This document shows, one piece after another, positions 23,698 to 34,565 of a stretch of 64,000 nucleotides of DNA. Source of the stretch: SZUA-36 sp963753105. Its GTDB lineage: Bacteria; Pseudomonadota; Gammaproteobacteria; Xanthomonadales; SZUA-36. The notes under the pieces were generated by a model. The model was not told the DNA's origin. It saw nothing but the letters and a program-made list of their open reading frames with translations, and ran no database searches. Where the stretch lies: positions 620,001-684,000 of the forward strand of contig CAVWBD010000001.1 of the NCBI GenBank assembly GCA_963753105.1, given 5' to 3'. Every line of letters starts with the position of its first letter. Within the stretch, counting starts at the first letter, position 1. The translations under genes were made by a program, and so were the position numbers.

Positions 23698-25728
23698 ATG
23701 AACAGGGTTTTAAAATGGATACTGGCCATGGTTGCGACGGTGGCCATTCTCCTGCTTGTTTTGAGCATTGCCTTGCCGTTGCTGCTCAATCCCAATAATT
23801 ACAAGGACGAGATCAACGCGGCTGTGTTGAAGGAAACCGGTCGTGAACTGACTATCACCGGGGATATCTCATGGCGTATTTTCCCGTCTTTCGGTCTTGA
23901 GATTGATCGGCTGAGCCTGGCCAACCGGGCCGGTTTTGGTGCCCGGCCCATGCTGGAAGTCAGCGAGGCCAGTGTCATCGTAAAACTGTTGCCCCTGTTT
24001 AGCCGGCAACTTGAAATCGACCGCATCGACCTCGAAGGTGTCACGGCCTATCTGCGTGGCAATACCGATGGCCAGAACAACTGGGAAGACCTGGTCAATC
24101 GGGGGGCAGCCGGCATCGTGCAAGAAACACCTGCGGACCTGGAAATTAAAATCAGCAACGGCGAACTGAGCTTGAAAAGCACGGCCCGGCGCGTGGAGCT
24201 CGCTGGCTTCAGTACCGGGACACCTATTGATGAACCCAAGCAGGCATTTGAACTGGAGGGACGTTTTAGTCTCACCTTGCCGCAGCAGGATGTGGCGGGC
24301 GATGTCAATTGCGAAGGCTTGTTACAGGTCGCGCGCAGCCAGGGATTGCTTGGTCTCCAGGATGTTGATTTTTCAATCAGCGGCACAATGGGGGCGGCTG
24401 AAGACTCCGTGCCCCTGGAGTTGGAGACCGCCACCGATATCATTGTTGACCTGGGACGTGACCGGGCTGTGCTGACGGATCTGACACTGCAGTTTTTTGA
24501 TCTGACCGCCAAGGGCACGATCAACGTGACATCGTTGTCTACCGAGCCGGAGTACACCGGGCAACTGGAACTGGCCCAGTTCAATCCAAAACAGCTGATC
24601 CAGAGCCTGGGATTGGATGCACTGCAAACCCAGCAAGCGGATGCATTGACCAAAATGCAGGCTGAATTGGACTTCAGCGGATCATCCAGCGACATGGATA
24701 TCGTGGATCTCAAGGTCGTGCTGGATCACTCGACCCTGGATGGCCGTTTGACCATCGAAGCCTTTGACCCGCTGCAACTGTCCTTCGACCTGTCTATCGA
24801 TACGCTGAACCTGGATGACTACTCAATGGTCCCGGCGGCGGCATCGGACGATGACGTGGAAGTTGGAGCTGCAGGGGTATTTGTCGGTAGCATGCTGTTC
24901 TTCACCGGTGGTGGTGATTTGAGCATTACACACCTCGTCACCGGTGGCCTGACCGCCGGGGACGTCAAGGTTACCGTCAGCAGCGATGCCGATGAAATCC
25001 GGCTGTTTCCGATGAGTTCGCGCCTCTATGGCGGTCAACACCAGGGCGATATCAGGGTCAGTTTCGCGGCCGGCCAGCCGATATTGATGCTCAACCAGGT
25101 CGTGACGGGGTTTGAAACCTCCACGCTGTTACTGGACCTGGCTGGTTTAGACCGTTTGCATGGTACCGGTGATTTATACCTGAAGGTCCGCACCGGGTTG
25201 GGCAGTTCACAGCAGGCCCGGCAGGCACTGACGGGTGACGTGGGTCTAAGTGTCATCGATGGAGCCATTGATGGTGTTGACATCCCCGGCACCGTGGCCA
25301 AGGTCACGAGGTTGCTGGGTAAACAAAACACCGAAGATACCAGTATCGGGACTGGAGACCGCATGGAGTTTGCTGAACTCATTGTTACCGGGATCATCAA
25401 CCAGGGGATATTGAAAAGCGATGATTTGATGCTGCGCTCAGCACTGGTGAACGCGACCGGAAAGGGAACTGTCAACCTGGTCAATGAAACCGTCAATTAC
25501 GTCATATACCCGGTTATGGTCAATGAGCTGGCAGCACAGGTACCGGAAGAATACAGGGGGGTGTCGATCCCGGTACGTATTTCCGGTGACCTGTATGAAC
25601 CGGATATATCACTGGACATCGCCGCCGGGTTAATAGCGTCTCAGAACGCGAATATCGTCAACAAGGCAGGCGAGGAAGCCAGCACGCTGCTGAAAGGATT
25701 GCTTAGAAAAAAGAAAGACAAGGAGTAG
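23698..25728 (+). CDS. AsmA-family inner-membrane protein
   Basis: A 676-residue protein with one N-terminal membrane helix (about 7-30, LAMVATVAILLLVLSIALPLLL) and a long periplasmic part. The N-terminal AsmA domain begins NPNNYKDEINAAVLKETGRELTI, and the C-terminal AsmA_2-like region contains DGAIDGVDIPGTVAKV and ends near residue 660. AsmA-like proteins are thought to move phospholipids across the periplasm or to help outer-membrane assembly. A CGGGAGAACT ribosome site precedes the start. The gene stands alone between the kinase operon and mscL. Confidence 0.88.
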   Translation: MNRVLKWILAMVATVAILLLVLSIALPLLLNPNNYKDEINAAVLKETGRELTITGDISWRIFPSFGLEIDRLSLANRAGFGARPMLEVSEASVIVKLLPLFSRQLEIDRIDLEGVTAYLRGNTDGQNNWEDLVNRGAAGIVQETPADLEIKISNGELSLKSTARRVELAGFSTGTPIDEPKQAFELEGRFSLTLPQQDVAGDVNCEGLLQVARSQGLLGLQDVDFSISGTMGAAEDSVPLELETATDIIVDLGRDRAVLTDLTLQFFDLTAKGTINVTSLSTEPEYTGQLELAQFNPKQLIQSLGLDALQTQQADALTKMQAELDFSGSSSDMDIVDLKVVLDHSTLDGRLTIEAFDPLQLSFDLSIDTLNLDDYSMVPAAASDDDVEVGAAGVFVGSMLFFTGGGDLSITHLVTGGLTAGDVKVTVSSDADEIRLFPMSSRLYGGQHQGDIRVSFAAGQPILMLNQVVTGFETSTLLLDLAGLDRLHGTGDLYLKVRTGLGSSQQARQALTGDVGLSVIDGAIDGVDIPGTVAKVTRLLGKQNTEDTSIGTGDRMEFAELIVTGIINQGILKSDDLMLRSALVNATGKGTVNLVNETVNYVIYPVMVNELAAQVPEEYRGVSIPVRISGDLYEPDISLDIAAGLIASQNANIVNKAGEEASTLLKGLLRKKKDKE

Positions 25729-25910
25729 TTAAAAGCGACGGTCAGCTCCAACAAGAGGCTTCAAGCAACATCGTCTGGGTAACAGGATATAAATCTTTTT
25801 TCTCTGGCAGTTGCATGGGCTAATGACAACAGAAGATTCATTTCGCTAAGATAGAGGAGCCGCGCCATTTTTCAAAATGGCGGGCAAACTGGAAATTGAG
25901 GGAGAGAATT

Positions 25911-26315
25911 ATGGGTATGATGTCTGAGTTCAAAAGTTTCGCCATGCGTGGAAACGTCATCGACATGGCGGTCGGTATCGTCATTGGCGGTGCATTTGGC
26001 AAAATCGTTTCATCGTTCGTGAATGACGTCCTGATGCCACCGGTCGGTATGCTGATCGGCGGCGTGGATTTCAGTGAGCTGTCCATTGTGCTGAAGGCCG
26101 CTACGGATGAAGCCGAGGCTGTATCAATGAAATACGGTGCGTTCATCCAGACTGTCCTGGACTTCGCGATCATCGCGTTTGCCATTTTCATGGTCGTCAA
26201 GGCAATGAACTCGATGAAGAAGAAGGAAGAGGAAGCACCCAAAGAACCACCGAAACCTTCGGCGGAAGTCGAGTTGTTAACGGAAATCAGGGACTCCCTT
26301 AAAAATAATAATTAG
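25911..26315 (+). CDS. mscL: large-conductance mechanosensitive channel MscL
   Basis: A 134-residue channel of normal length. The N-terminal amphipathic helix and TM1 read SEFKSFAMRGNVIDMAVGIV with the pore-lining IGGAFGKIVSSFVNDVLMP. TM2 is the segment FAIIAFAIFMVVKAMN, and a charged cytoplasmic helix ends the protein. It opens at high membrane tension to release solutes on osmotic downshock. The ATG at 25911 follows a GGGAGAG ribosome site; a TTG five codons earlier is not needed. A terminator follows at 26340. Confidence 0.96.
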   Translation: MGMMSEFKSFAMRGNVIDMAVGIVIGGAFGKIVSSFVNDVLMPPVGMLIGGVDFSELSIVLKAATDEAEAVSMKYGAFIQTVLDFAIIAFAIFMVVKAMNSMKKKEEEAPKEPPKPSAEVELLTEIRDSLKNNN

Positions 26316-26339
26316 GGAGCAGTTCTTTTTGCTCGTGAG

Positions 26340-26364
26340 ACAACCCCGTTAAATACGGGGTTGT
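26340..26364. terminator. terminator between mscL and dsbA
   Basis: Inverted repeat ACAACCCCGT (26340-26349) and ACGGGGTTGT (26355-26364) around TAAAT, followed by a few T. It lies between two converging genes and can serve both. Confidence 0.8.
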
Positions 26365-26397
26365 TTCCGCTTATCCGGCAACGGCTAAAAAACCGGC

Positions 26398-27036
26398 TCA
26401 ATAGGCTTTTTCCACTGCCTCTTCGACCAACTCTGCCAATTGCCGGAAACCAAAGCTCGGCAGGGGCTTGCCATTGACAAAAAATTCAGGTGTTGCCTTG
26501 ACCCCCAGGTCTTGCAGATCCTGTATGTCCTCTTGCACCACACTGATCACCCCGGGACTGGTCATGTCGGCATCCAGTTTTGCATGGTCCAGAGCCACGC
26601 CGTTCAATAAACTCCTGGCGCGTCCGGGCTGGGACACGTGACCGACGATCCAGCGACGCTGGTTATTGAACAACATTTCCAACGCCTGCCAGTACTTGCC
26701 CTGGCGATGGGCGGCCTCGAGCATCAGCACCACCTGGTCCGAACCGGTGTGTAGCGGTGCGTAACGCATCATGACCCTGACCTTGCCGGGATACTGATCG
26801 ATCAATTGTTGTACCCGGGGATAGAAATCCGCACAGGTACCGCAGGCAGGATCGAAGAACTCGACGATGGTGACCCTGGCATCAACCGGGCCCTTGACCG
26901 GCGCACCGGTTCTTTCCAGCAGGGCCTGTTGTTGACCACCGAGGCTGCCGGTCTGCTGTTGGTATAGCACCACGGCAAGCACGAAGGCCAGGATGATCAC
27001 GCTGATGCCTGTCAGAAAAAGAAGTTTTCGATTCAT
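26398..27036 (-). CDS. DsbA/DsbG-like membrane-anchored thioredoxin-fold oxidoreductase
   Basis: A 212-residue protein with an N-terminal membrane anchor (about 5-25, LLFLTGISVIILAFVLAVVLY). The thioredoxin-like DSBA domain has the active-site FFDPACGTCADFYP (C65 and C68) and the cis-proline in VKATPEFFVNG. It should introduce or shuffle disulfides in the periplasm. The start at 27036 overlaps the stop of dsbB by two bases (ATGA), so DsbB and this protein form an oxidation pair. Such DsbA proteins with a Cys-x-x-Cys of CGTC and an anchor are common in marine gammaproteobacteria. A longer in-frame open stretch to 27168 is the overlap with dsbB and is not used. Confidence 0.85.
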   Translation of the reverse strand: MNRKLLFLTGISVIILAFVLAVVLYQQQTGSLGGQQQALLERTGAPVKGPVDARVTIVEFFDPACGTCADFYPRVQQLIDQYPGKVRVMMRYAPLHTGSDQVVLMLEAAHRQGKYWQALEMLFNNQRRWIVGHVSQPGRARSLLNGVALDHAKLDADMTSPGVISVVQEDIQDLQDLGVKATPEFFVNGKPLPSFGFRQLAELVEEAVEKAY

Positions 27037-27477
27037 GATGATTCTGTCCTGTGCGCAAAATACAGTAATGCGCCGATGAGGGTGAAGGTTAGCAAAGAGA
27101 GCATGGGGATATTCAGAAACCCGAACAGCGCGATATGGGTGTCGGAACAGGGAATACCCTGTACACACGGCCGGATACTTTCCGGTATCACCCCTGCGAT
27201 GACCAGCAACTGGAACAGGCCGATCAACCAGCCACCGGCCACGAACACACTGGCTGTGCGCAGCACACGCGGTTCATACGGAAACAGGCCGAAGGCCAGG
27301 ATGACGACCAGCGGGATATAGCGCGATGCGTTGATACCAGCACAGCTTACAAACCGGGATATCCATGACCTCGCTGAAAAACAGGCTGCCCAGTGTCGCG
27401 CCCAGTGCAATAATGCAGGCGCTGAAAACGAGCAGCCAGGAGGCCTGGTTATCCGCAGACACGTTTGTATTGTTCAC
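27033..27477 (-). pseudogene. dsbB: DsbB disulfide oxidoreductase, interrupted by a frameshift
   Basis: Two frames together make a normal four-helix DsbB of about 147 residues. The first holds the N-terminus and the CKLCWYQR quinone-linked cysteine pair, and the second holds the rest with the second pair in PCVQGIPCSD. The break is at the CCC read at 27313-27315: dropping one C joins ...QRIALYP to LVVILAFGLF. DsbB reoxidises DsbA using quinones. The start is a GTG at 27477. The gene is coupled to the following dsbA-like gene by an ATGA overlap. The frameshift may be an assembly error, since several others lie nearby; if real, the partner DsbA would lack its oxidase. Confidence 0.82.
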
Positions 27478-27504
27478 TGGTCAGTCCAGTTTATTCTCCA
27501 GGTA

Positions 27505-28426
27505 TTACAGACGGACTTCAAAGGTCGCCCCAAATACCGGTGCAGGGTCATAGTCACTTTCATCTGTGACCCTGCCGGTCGGGTCTTTGAGTTTGAGCGT
27601 GCCAAACAGTTCAACACCGGTAAACACCGTGAACTTCAGTTTCGGGCTGGGGCTTAAGTGTTGCCAAAAACACCAGCGGCAGGGACAGGTCGCGTCCTAT
27701 ACCACCGGGGTGTGGGCCTTTGTCATCGAGCCTGAATTCCACGTCCTCGTAACGCCCCGAGATGCCCAGGTCCCAGTCATCATTCAAACGGTATTTCAAG
27801 GTCAGGCCGGGGCCTCGCGATGCCGCCAGGCCGCTACCGGTCGACAGGTTCCAGCTTTCCGTGATATCCCAGTCAATCGCCAGGATCGGAAACAGGCGGG
27901 TGCTGTCTTCAAGCCTGGAAAATACGCCAATACCCGGGCCGATGGTCAGTGTTTCATCGAGCCGCCAGGCTGCTGCCGCAAATAACCCGTAAGTGCTGTT
28001 GTCACTGGCGCCGCTTTCGCCATCCATGTGTAAAGTGGGCATCAGGAAAAATGAGCCCCTGTCTCCAAAACCGGTACGCCAGGTGAATGAAACCCTGGTG
28101 TCTTCGATTTTGTCCCAGGGCTTGCCACCACCAAAAGCACTGTCTTCGTTGAAATCGTAACTGGATTTGCCACCACCGACAGAGATACCGATGGAATCAC
28201 GCAAGCTCCAGCCAAAATCGAGACTGGCGCTGATAAATCCCCGGTCCACGGCAAATCCACCATTGCTGTCAGTGAGGTCAGCTTCTGCCTGGTGGATACC
28301 ACCGCCCTCCACTTTGAACAGGAATGGGCTGCTTGCTTCGTCTTGTGCCGCAACCGATGTTGCAAAGAGCAGGGTAAAGATGGCTGCAATCGACATTTTT
28401 ATGTCATTGCTGCAGGTTTGGCGCAT
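27505..28426 (-). pseudogene. outer-membrane beta-barrel protein, frameshifted near its end
   Basis: The signal peptide ends at FATSVAAQ and the mature protein is a run of alternating amphipathic strands (for example GFISASLDFGWSL, LTLKYRLNDDWDLGISGRYEDVEF). The first frame stops at 27611. The next frame continues as LSPSPKLKFTVFTGVELFGTLKLKD... and ends DPAPVFGATFEVRL at 27505-27507, a typical barrel end. Removing one base within 27648-27660 (for example one A of CTTAAGC) fuses them to about 307 residues. I do not recognise the family beyond an OmpA/OmpW-like or DUF6268-like barrel. It may be intact in the living cell. Confidence 0.65.
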
Positions 28427-28694
28427 GTTGTTTGTTACCACGGGCTGAGTTCTCTGGTTTGTGAAGGCGCCTAGACTAACCGTTTGAATGAAAAAAGCAA
28501 AACAACTTGGCAGTTATGGTGTCAAAGAATTGACCGGACTAACCATGCAATACCCATGGCTCAATAAAGCTCATTCTGGAAATGGGTGGTGTATGATGGG
28601 TTCATGATAACGCTCTGAATAGTCAGCGTTGCCAGCCTGAAAAAAAGACCGACACCTGATTCCGACAGAGCATATGCAATCTGGAGGGACAGAA

Positions 28695-29033
28695 ATGATC
28701 CGCAAATCCCAGTTATTGATCCCCGTACTACTGTTGGTCGCCGGCTCTGGCATGGCCCAGGTCTGCGAATACAAAGCCGGTGAGACAAAGTACCTGGATT
28801 ACGCCTTGTGCCGCTATGACGCGGACAGCATCCAGGTGGTACAAATGCCCGAAGGCTCCAACTGGGAAGAGTGCATATACTTATTACAACCATTCAGACC
28901 GCCAAAACTGCTGGCCGTGACCAAGCAGCAAAACGGTGGGGAAGTCGCCAGCATCAATAATCGACAGCAGATCGGGAATCCCTGCTACCTGACGAAACAA
29001 CATTGCGACAGGGCGCTGGAAAACCTGCAGTAA
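28695..29033 (+). CDS. small secreted cysteine-containing protein, unknown function
   Basis: A 112-residue protein with a signal peptide (LLIPVLLLVAGSGMAQ) and a mature part of about 88 residues with six cysteines (VCEYK, LCRYD, EECIY, NPCYL, KQHCDR), suggesting disulfide bonds. A GGAGGG ribosome site precedes the ATG at 28695. I do not recognise the family. It stands alone between the barrel gene and copA, which face away from or towards it on the other strand; the dsb genes nearby could supply its disulfides. Confidence 0.6.
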   Translation: MIRKSQLLIPVLLLVAGSGMAQVCEYKAGETKYLDYALCRYDADSIQVVQMPEGSNWEECIYLLQPFRPPKLLAVTKQQNGGEVASINNRQQIGNPCYLTKQHCDRALENLQ

Positions 29034-29182
29034 CCACACATCCAGGGCAAAGACAGACTCGCAGTGCGCCACGGGTTATCCCACGGCAGGGGTGGTCAAA
29101 CATTCAGTTAGCGGAAACCACGCCGCCGAAAACCCGTGCAAGCTGTTGGCGATCATAGGTTTTGCGCACCTGGCCGTACTCT

Positions 29183-31424
29183 TCAGACCTGCTCCTTGAA
29201 ACGGAAAAAGCGCAGGCGGTTGGCGTTGCTGACCACCGTGACCGATGAAAAGGCCATCGCGGTGCCGGCGATGATCGGGTTGAGCAACATGCCGGTCAGG
29301 GGGTACAGCACACCTGCCGCGATCGGGATGCCGGCGGTGTTATAGATGAAAGCGCCGAACAGGTTTTGACGGATATTGCGCATCGTGGCAAAGGATATCT
29401 CCATGGCATCGGCGACCCCATGCAGGGAGCTGCGCATCAGCGTGATATCGGCGCTTTCGATGGCGATATCGGTGCCGCTGCCGATCGCAAATCCCACGTT
29501 GGCCAGCGCCAGTGCCGGGGCATCATTGATACCGTCACCGACCATGCCGACCCGTTCACCCTGTTGTTGTAATTCTGCGACCTGATCCTTTTTGCCTTCA
29601 GGCAGAACCCCGGCACGTACTTCATCGATACCCACTTGTCTGGCCACGGCTTCGGCGGTCTGGGCGTTGTCACCGGTCAGCATGACCACCTTCAAACCGC
29701 TGGCCTGAAGACGTCTGATCGCGCTCATGGATTCCGGCCGGATCGGGATCTGTCACCGAAAACATCGCGATAAGCCTGCCGGATGATGCCAGATACGTCG
29801 GTGTACAGGCCTTTTCCGCCATTTGTTCGCTGATTTGCAGTGCTTGTGCATCCAGTGCAATTTCAGCCCCCTGCATCAGCTTTTCATTACCCAGTAGTAA
29901 CTGCATGCCGTCCACTTCCCCAATAACACCCTGGCCTTCAATGGCCATGAAGGCTTCGACAGCTACGAGGCTCAATTCCTGTTGCTCGGCTGCGTCCAGG
30001 AAAGCCTGCGCCAGGGGGTGTTCCGAGTTGGCTTCGAGGCTGGCCGCCAGCAACAGCGCGCCACTCTCGGTTTGCCCGTCAAAAGCCTTGATCTCTATAA
30101 CTTCAGAGCGCCCGGCAGTGATGGTACCGGTCTTGTCCAACACGATGGTGGTCAGCCGGCTGGCGGTTTGCAGTGCTTCACCATTACGGATCAATACCCC
30201 GGCTTCAGCCGCTTTGCCGATACCGACCATCACCGACATCGGTGTTGCCAGGCCGAGCGCGCAGGGGCAGGCGATGATCAACACGGTTACCGCGGTTACG
30301 ATGGCGTAGACGCTCCTCGGCTCGGGTCCAAGCCAGAACCAGCCGATAGCGGCAGCAATGGCGATCAGCATTACCACGGGCACGAACACGGCGGCGATGT
30401 TGTCAGCCAGGCGGCCGATGGGTGGCTTGGAGTTCTGAGCCGCTCTAACCATCCTGATGATACGCGCCAGCGCCGTGGATGAGCCCACGCGCGTGGCCCG
30501 GTAGAGCACGGTACCGGTCTTGTTCATGGTGCCGGCGGAAACCTCGTCCCCAGGCAGTTTGGCGACCGGCATGGGTTCCCCGGTTAACATGGATTCGTCG
30601 ATATTGGTCTGGCCCTCGATCACCTCGCCGTCCACCGCGATCTGCTCGCCGGGGCGAACCCGTACCAGGTCGCCAATGACCACTTCGGTGATCGGAATGT
30701 CTATGGCCTCACCATCTTTCATCACACGGGCGGTTTTCTGTTGCAGGTCCAGCAGGCGCCGGATGGCTTGCGAGGTTTTGCCACGCGCCCGTTGTTCCAG
30801 GGCCTGGCCGAGGTTGACCATGCCGATGATGATGACACTGGCTTCGAAATACACGTGACGGGCGATTTCCGGAACCAGGTTGGGAAACAGCACGATCAGG
30901 GTGGAATAGAGCCAGGCAGTGCCGGTGCCCAAAGCGATCAGGGTGTCCATGGTCGCCGAACCGGCCTTCAGCGACCGGGCGGCGCCGTTGAAATAGTGTG
31001 ATCCTGCAAAATACATTACACCGGCGGTCACAATCGCAATCAGCAACCAGATTCCATGTGCCAGGTTCCACTCGGTACCGATGGCGGGTGCGTACATCGT
31101 GAAAACCATCAGGGCGATACCGACACCCATTGCAAGGACGGTTTTACGTATCAGTGAGGTAAATTTCTTCCGGTTAGCCCGATCATCTTCTTTTAGTGAC
31201 TGGACCTGGTCGAGCACGGCCTCATATCCGGCATTGGCCACGATTGAGATCAGTGCGTTATTGCCTATGCAGCTCTCGACCGTTACCTCGCGGCTGGCCA
31301 GGTTAACACTGACATCCGTCACGCCATTGGCTTCACGCAGGGCTTTCTCGATGGGCCGCTGGCAGGATGCACAATGCATGCCTTCGATTTTCAGTATGCT
31401 CGAGGTGTATTTCACATCATTCAT
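29183..31424 (-). pseudogene. copA: CopA copper-exporting P1B-type ATPase, frameshifted
   Basis: Two frames make one normal ATPase of about 746 residues. The order is: heavy-metal domain with GMHCASC (residues 15-21), membrane helices, TGEP phosphatase motif, the copper-binding CPC in the segment IACPCALGLATP, the phosphorylation site DKTGTIT, and after the break TGDN and GDGINDAPAL, then the last two helices. The break is at 29745-29747, where reading one C fewer joins ...FSVTDP to IRPESMSAIRRL. It exports Cu(I) from the cytosol. The start overlaps the cusA stop (ATGA), so it is the last gene of the copper operon. Whether the frameshift is real is unclear. Confidence 0.85.
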
Positions 31425-34400
31425 GTATCTGTTCCGGAAGAACCCTTGTCGAGTTTACTTTTTTGCCACAACAAAAACACCGCAGGAATAACAGCCAGTG
31501 TCAGCAGGGTCGCACTGACCATCCCGCCGACCATCGGTGCGGCAATACGGCGCATCACTTCAGAGCCCGTACCGCTACCCAGCATGATGGGTAACAGACC
31601 CGCTATGATAGCAGCCACCGTCATCATGATGGGTCGCACACGCAGCAACGCTCCGGCCAGGATGGCGTTTTCAAGATCAGCATGACCGTAGCTTTCTGCC
31701 GGCCTGTTCCATTTCATGTCTTTTCTGCGTCAGGGCCTGTTTCAGATAGACCAGCATGACCACACCGATTTCAACAGCCACGCCGGCCAGTGCGATAAAA
31801 CCGACGCCGACAGCAACCGACAGGTTGTAATCCAGCAGGTAGAGTAACCACAGACCACCGATGATGGCCATTGGCAGTGTACCGAGGATGATCAGTACCT
31901 CACCCACGCTCCTGAAACTCAGAAACAGCAGCAGCGTGATGATGAGGATGGTCACCGGTATGACAATGAACAGATGCTCTTTGGCCCGCTGCATGTATTC
32001 GTACTGGCCTGACCAGGTGATCGAATAGCCCGCAGGCAGGTCAACCCTGTCTGCCAGCACCTGCCGCGCCTGCTTGACGTATGTACCGAGGTCAACACCC
32101 TTGATGTCAACGTAAATCCAGCCATTCAGCCGTGCATTTTCACTTTTGATCATCGGCGGGCCGTCTTCAATACGCAGATCAGCCACGGCCTGCAGGGGAA
32201 TGTGCTGGCCGGTAGGTGTAACGATGGGCAGGGTTTTGAGTTGATCCAGCGAATCACGCACATAACGCGGATAGCGCAGGTTGACCGGGTAGCGTTGCAG
32301 TCCCTCGATGGTTTCGGTCACATTCATGCCGCCGATTGCGGTGCTGATAACGTCCTGGATATCATCGATATTCAAGGCGTAGCGGGATGCGGTTTCGCGA
32401 TTGATATCGACCGTGACATAGCGACCACCGGCCACGCGCTCTGAAAACGCCGAGGTCGTACCTGGAATTTCCAATAGCACCTTTTCAATGGCCCGGCCGA
32501 TATCCTGGATCACATCAAGATCAGCGCCGGCAACCTTGATACCCAGCGGTGTCTTGATACCGGTGGATTGCATATCGATCCGGGTCTTGATCGGCCACAC
32601 CCAGGCGTTGGTCAGGCCCGGTAGTTGGAGCCGCTGATCCAGTTCGGCCTTGATGTCATCGATGGTAAATCCTGCACGCCACTCAGCAGGGTCCTTGAGC
32701 CGGATGACGGATTCGATCATGGTCAGCGGCGCAGGATCGGTGGCGGTTTCAGCACGCCCGATTTTTCCAAACACCATCTCGACTTCCGGCACCGTGCGAA
32801 TCAGCTTGTTGGTCTGTTGCAATAACTGCTGTGCCTTGCCGATAGAAATCCCGGGAAAAGTCGTCGGCATGTACATCAGGTCACCCTCGTTGAGATCCGG
32901 CATGAATTCCGAGCCCAGCTTGGTGGCCGGCCACAGGCCGACTGCCAGCAAGATGGTGGCGGTGACCAATACCGCGACCGGTTTACGTGTCACCGTTTTT
33001 ATCAACGGCGCGTATAGCCAGACCATGAGACGGTTCAATGGATTTTCACGCTCTGGCCTGATACGTCCGCGGATGAAGTAGCCCATCAGCACCGGCACCA
33101 ACGTAATGGACAACAGGGCTGCACCTGCCATGGAATAGGTTTTGGTGAATGCCAGTGGGGCAAACATCCGGCCTTCCTGGGCCTGCAGTGTGAATACCGG
33201 CAGGAAGCTCAGCGTGATAATCAGTAGCGAAAAGAACAACGGTGGCCCCACTTCCTGTGCAGCCTCGGAGATCACCTGCCAGTGGTGTGCCGGGTCGTAG
33301 TCTCCCCTTTCCATCTTTTTGTGCACGGTTTCAATCATGACAATGGCCGCATCGACCATCGCCCCGATAGCGATAGCAATACCACCCAATGACATGATGT
33401 TGGCATTCAGACCCTGTGCCTGCATGACCACGAAGGCAATGAGGATGCCCAGCGGCAAGGACAGCACGATCACCAGGGCGGAACGGAAGTGAAACAGGAA
33501 CAGGATACAAACCAGCACAACAACGATGAATTCCTCGACCAGCTTGGCTTTGAGCGTATCCACGGACCGGTCGATAAGTGCCGAACGGTCATAAGTTTCT
33601 ATGATTTCCACGCCATCCGGCAAACCATCCTTCAGCTCGGCCAGGCGTTTTTTGACATTGTTTATGGTGGTGCGGGCGTTTTCACCAAAGCGCATGACAA
33701 TCACGCCGCCGACCACTTCACCTTCCCCGTTCAGTTCTGCAATACCACGTCTGAGTTGCGGCCCCATCCGAATTTCCGCCACGTCGAGCAACCGCACCGG
33801 TGTGCCCTGTTCGTTGACCCGCAGCGGGATTTTCTCCAAATCTGCAATGGAAGCCAGGTAACCGGTCGATCGCACCATGTATTCGGCCTCACCCATCTCA
33901 ATGACCGAGCCACCGACCTCGCGGTTGCCACGTTGGATGGCCTGGCGCACCTGTGCCAATGACAGGCTGTGGGCGCGCATGGCGCTTGGGTCAATCACCA
34001 CCTGGTATTGCGCCACCATACCGCCGATGGTGGCCACCTCCGCGACACCCGGCACGGTCTGTAGCTCGAATTTCAAAAACCAGTCCTGCAGGGATCGCAG
34101 TTGCGAGAGATCATGGGCACCGCTGCGATCTACGAGCGCGTATTCGTAAATCCAGCCGACACCGGTGGCGTCCGGCCCAAGCACAGGCTTCGCCGCCGCC
34201 GGCAATTTACCCGACACCTGGTTCAGGTATTCAAGCACCCGTGAGCGCGCCCAGTAGAGGTCGGTTCCGTCTTCAAAAATGATGTATACATAGGAATCAC
34301 CAAAAAAGGAATAACCACGCACGGTCACCGCACCGGGGACCGCAAGCAGGGCGGTAGTTAACGGGTAGGTGACCTGGTCTTCGACCACCTGCGGCGCCTG

Positions 34401-34565
34401 GCCGGGATAGGAAGTCTTGATAATCACCTGTACATCCGACAAATCCGGCAGTGCATCGATGGGTGTTTCCCGGATGGCCTGGATTCCCCAGGCAACCAGC
34501 ACCAGGCTCAACACCAGGACCAGGAAGCGGTTGTCCAGGGACCAGCGAATGATGGCGGCAATCAT
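31421..34565 (-). pseudogene. cusA: CusA-type heavy-metal RND pump, frameshifted near its C-terminus
   Basis: Together the frames give about 1048 residues, the normal size of a CusA/CzcA trimeric proton antiporter. Visible hallmarks: N-terminal RFLVLVLSLVLVAWG helix and IDALPDLSDVQV, the proton-relay helix with GGIAIAIGAMVDAAIVMIE, periplasmic methionines expected of a Cu/Ag pump, and C-terminal GLLPIMLGSGTGSEVMRRIAAP. The break lies within 31690-31706; skipping one base joins ...EMEQAG to AESYGHADLENAIL. Start and end overlap the neighbours by four bases each (ATGA), so cusB, cusA and copA are coupled. Metal choice of Cu/Ag is inferred from CopA and the CusF domain next door. Confidence 0.85.

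Noticed and set aside
27033..27477. Programmed ribosomal frameshift in dsbB and copA
   Set aside because: Both breaks are in short CCC runs without slippery heptamers or stimulators, and many similar indels lie in the same stretch; error or mutation is simpler.
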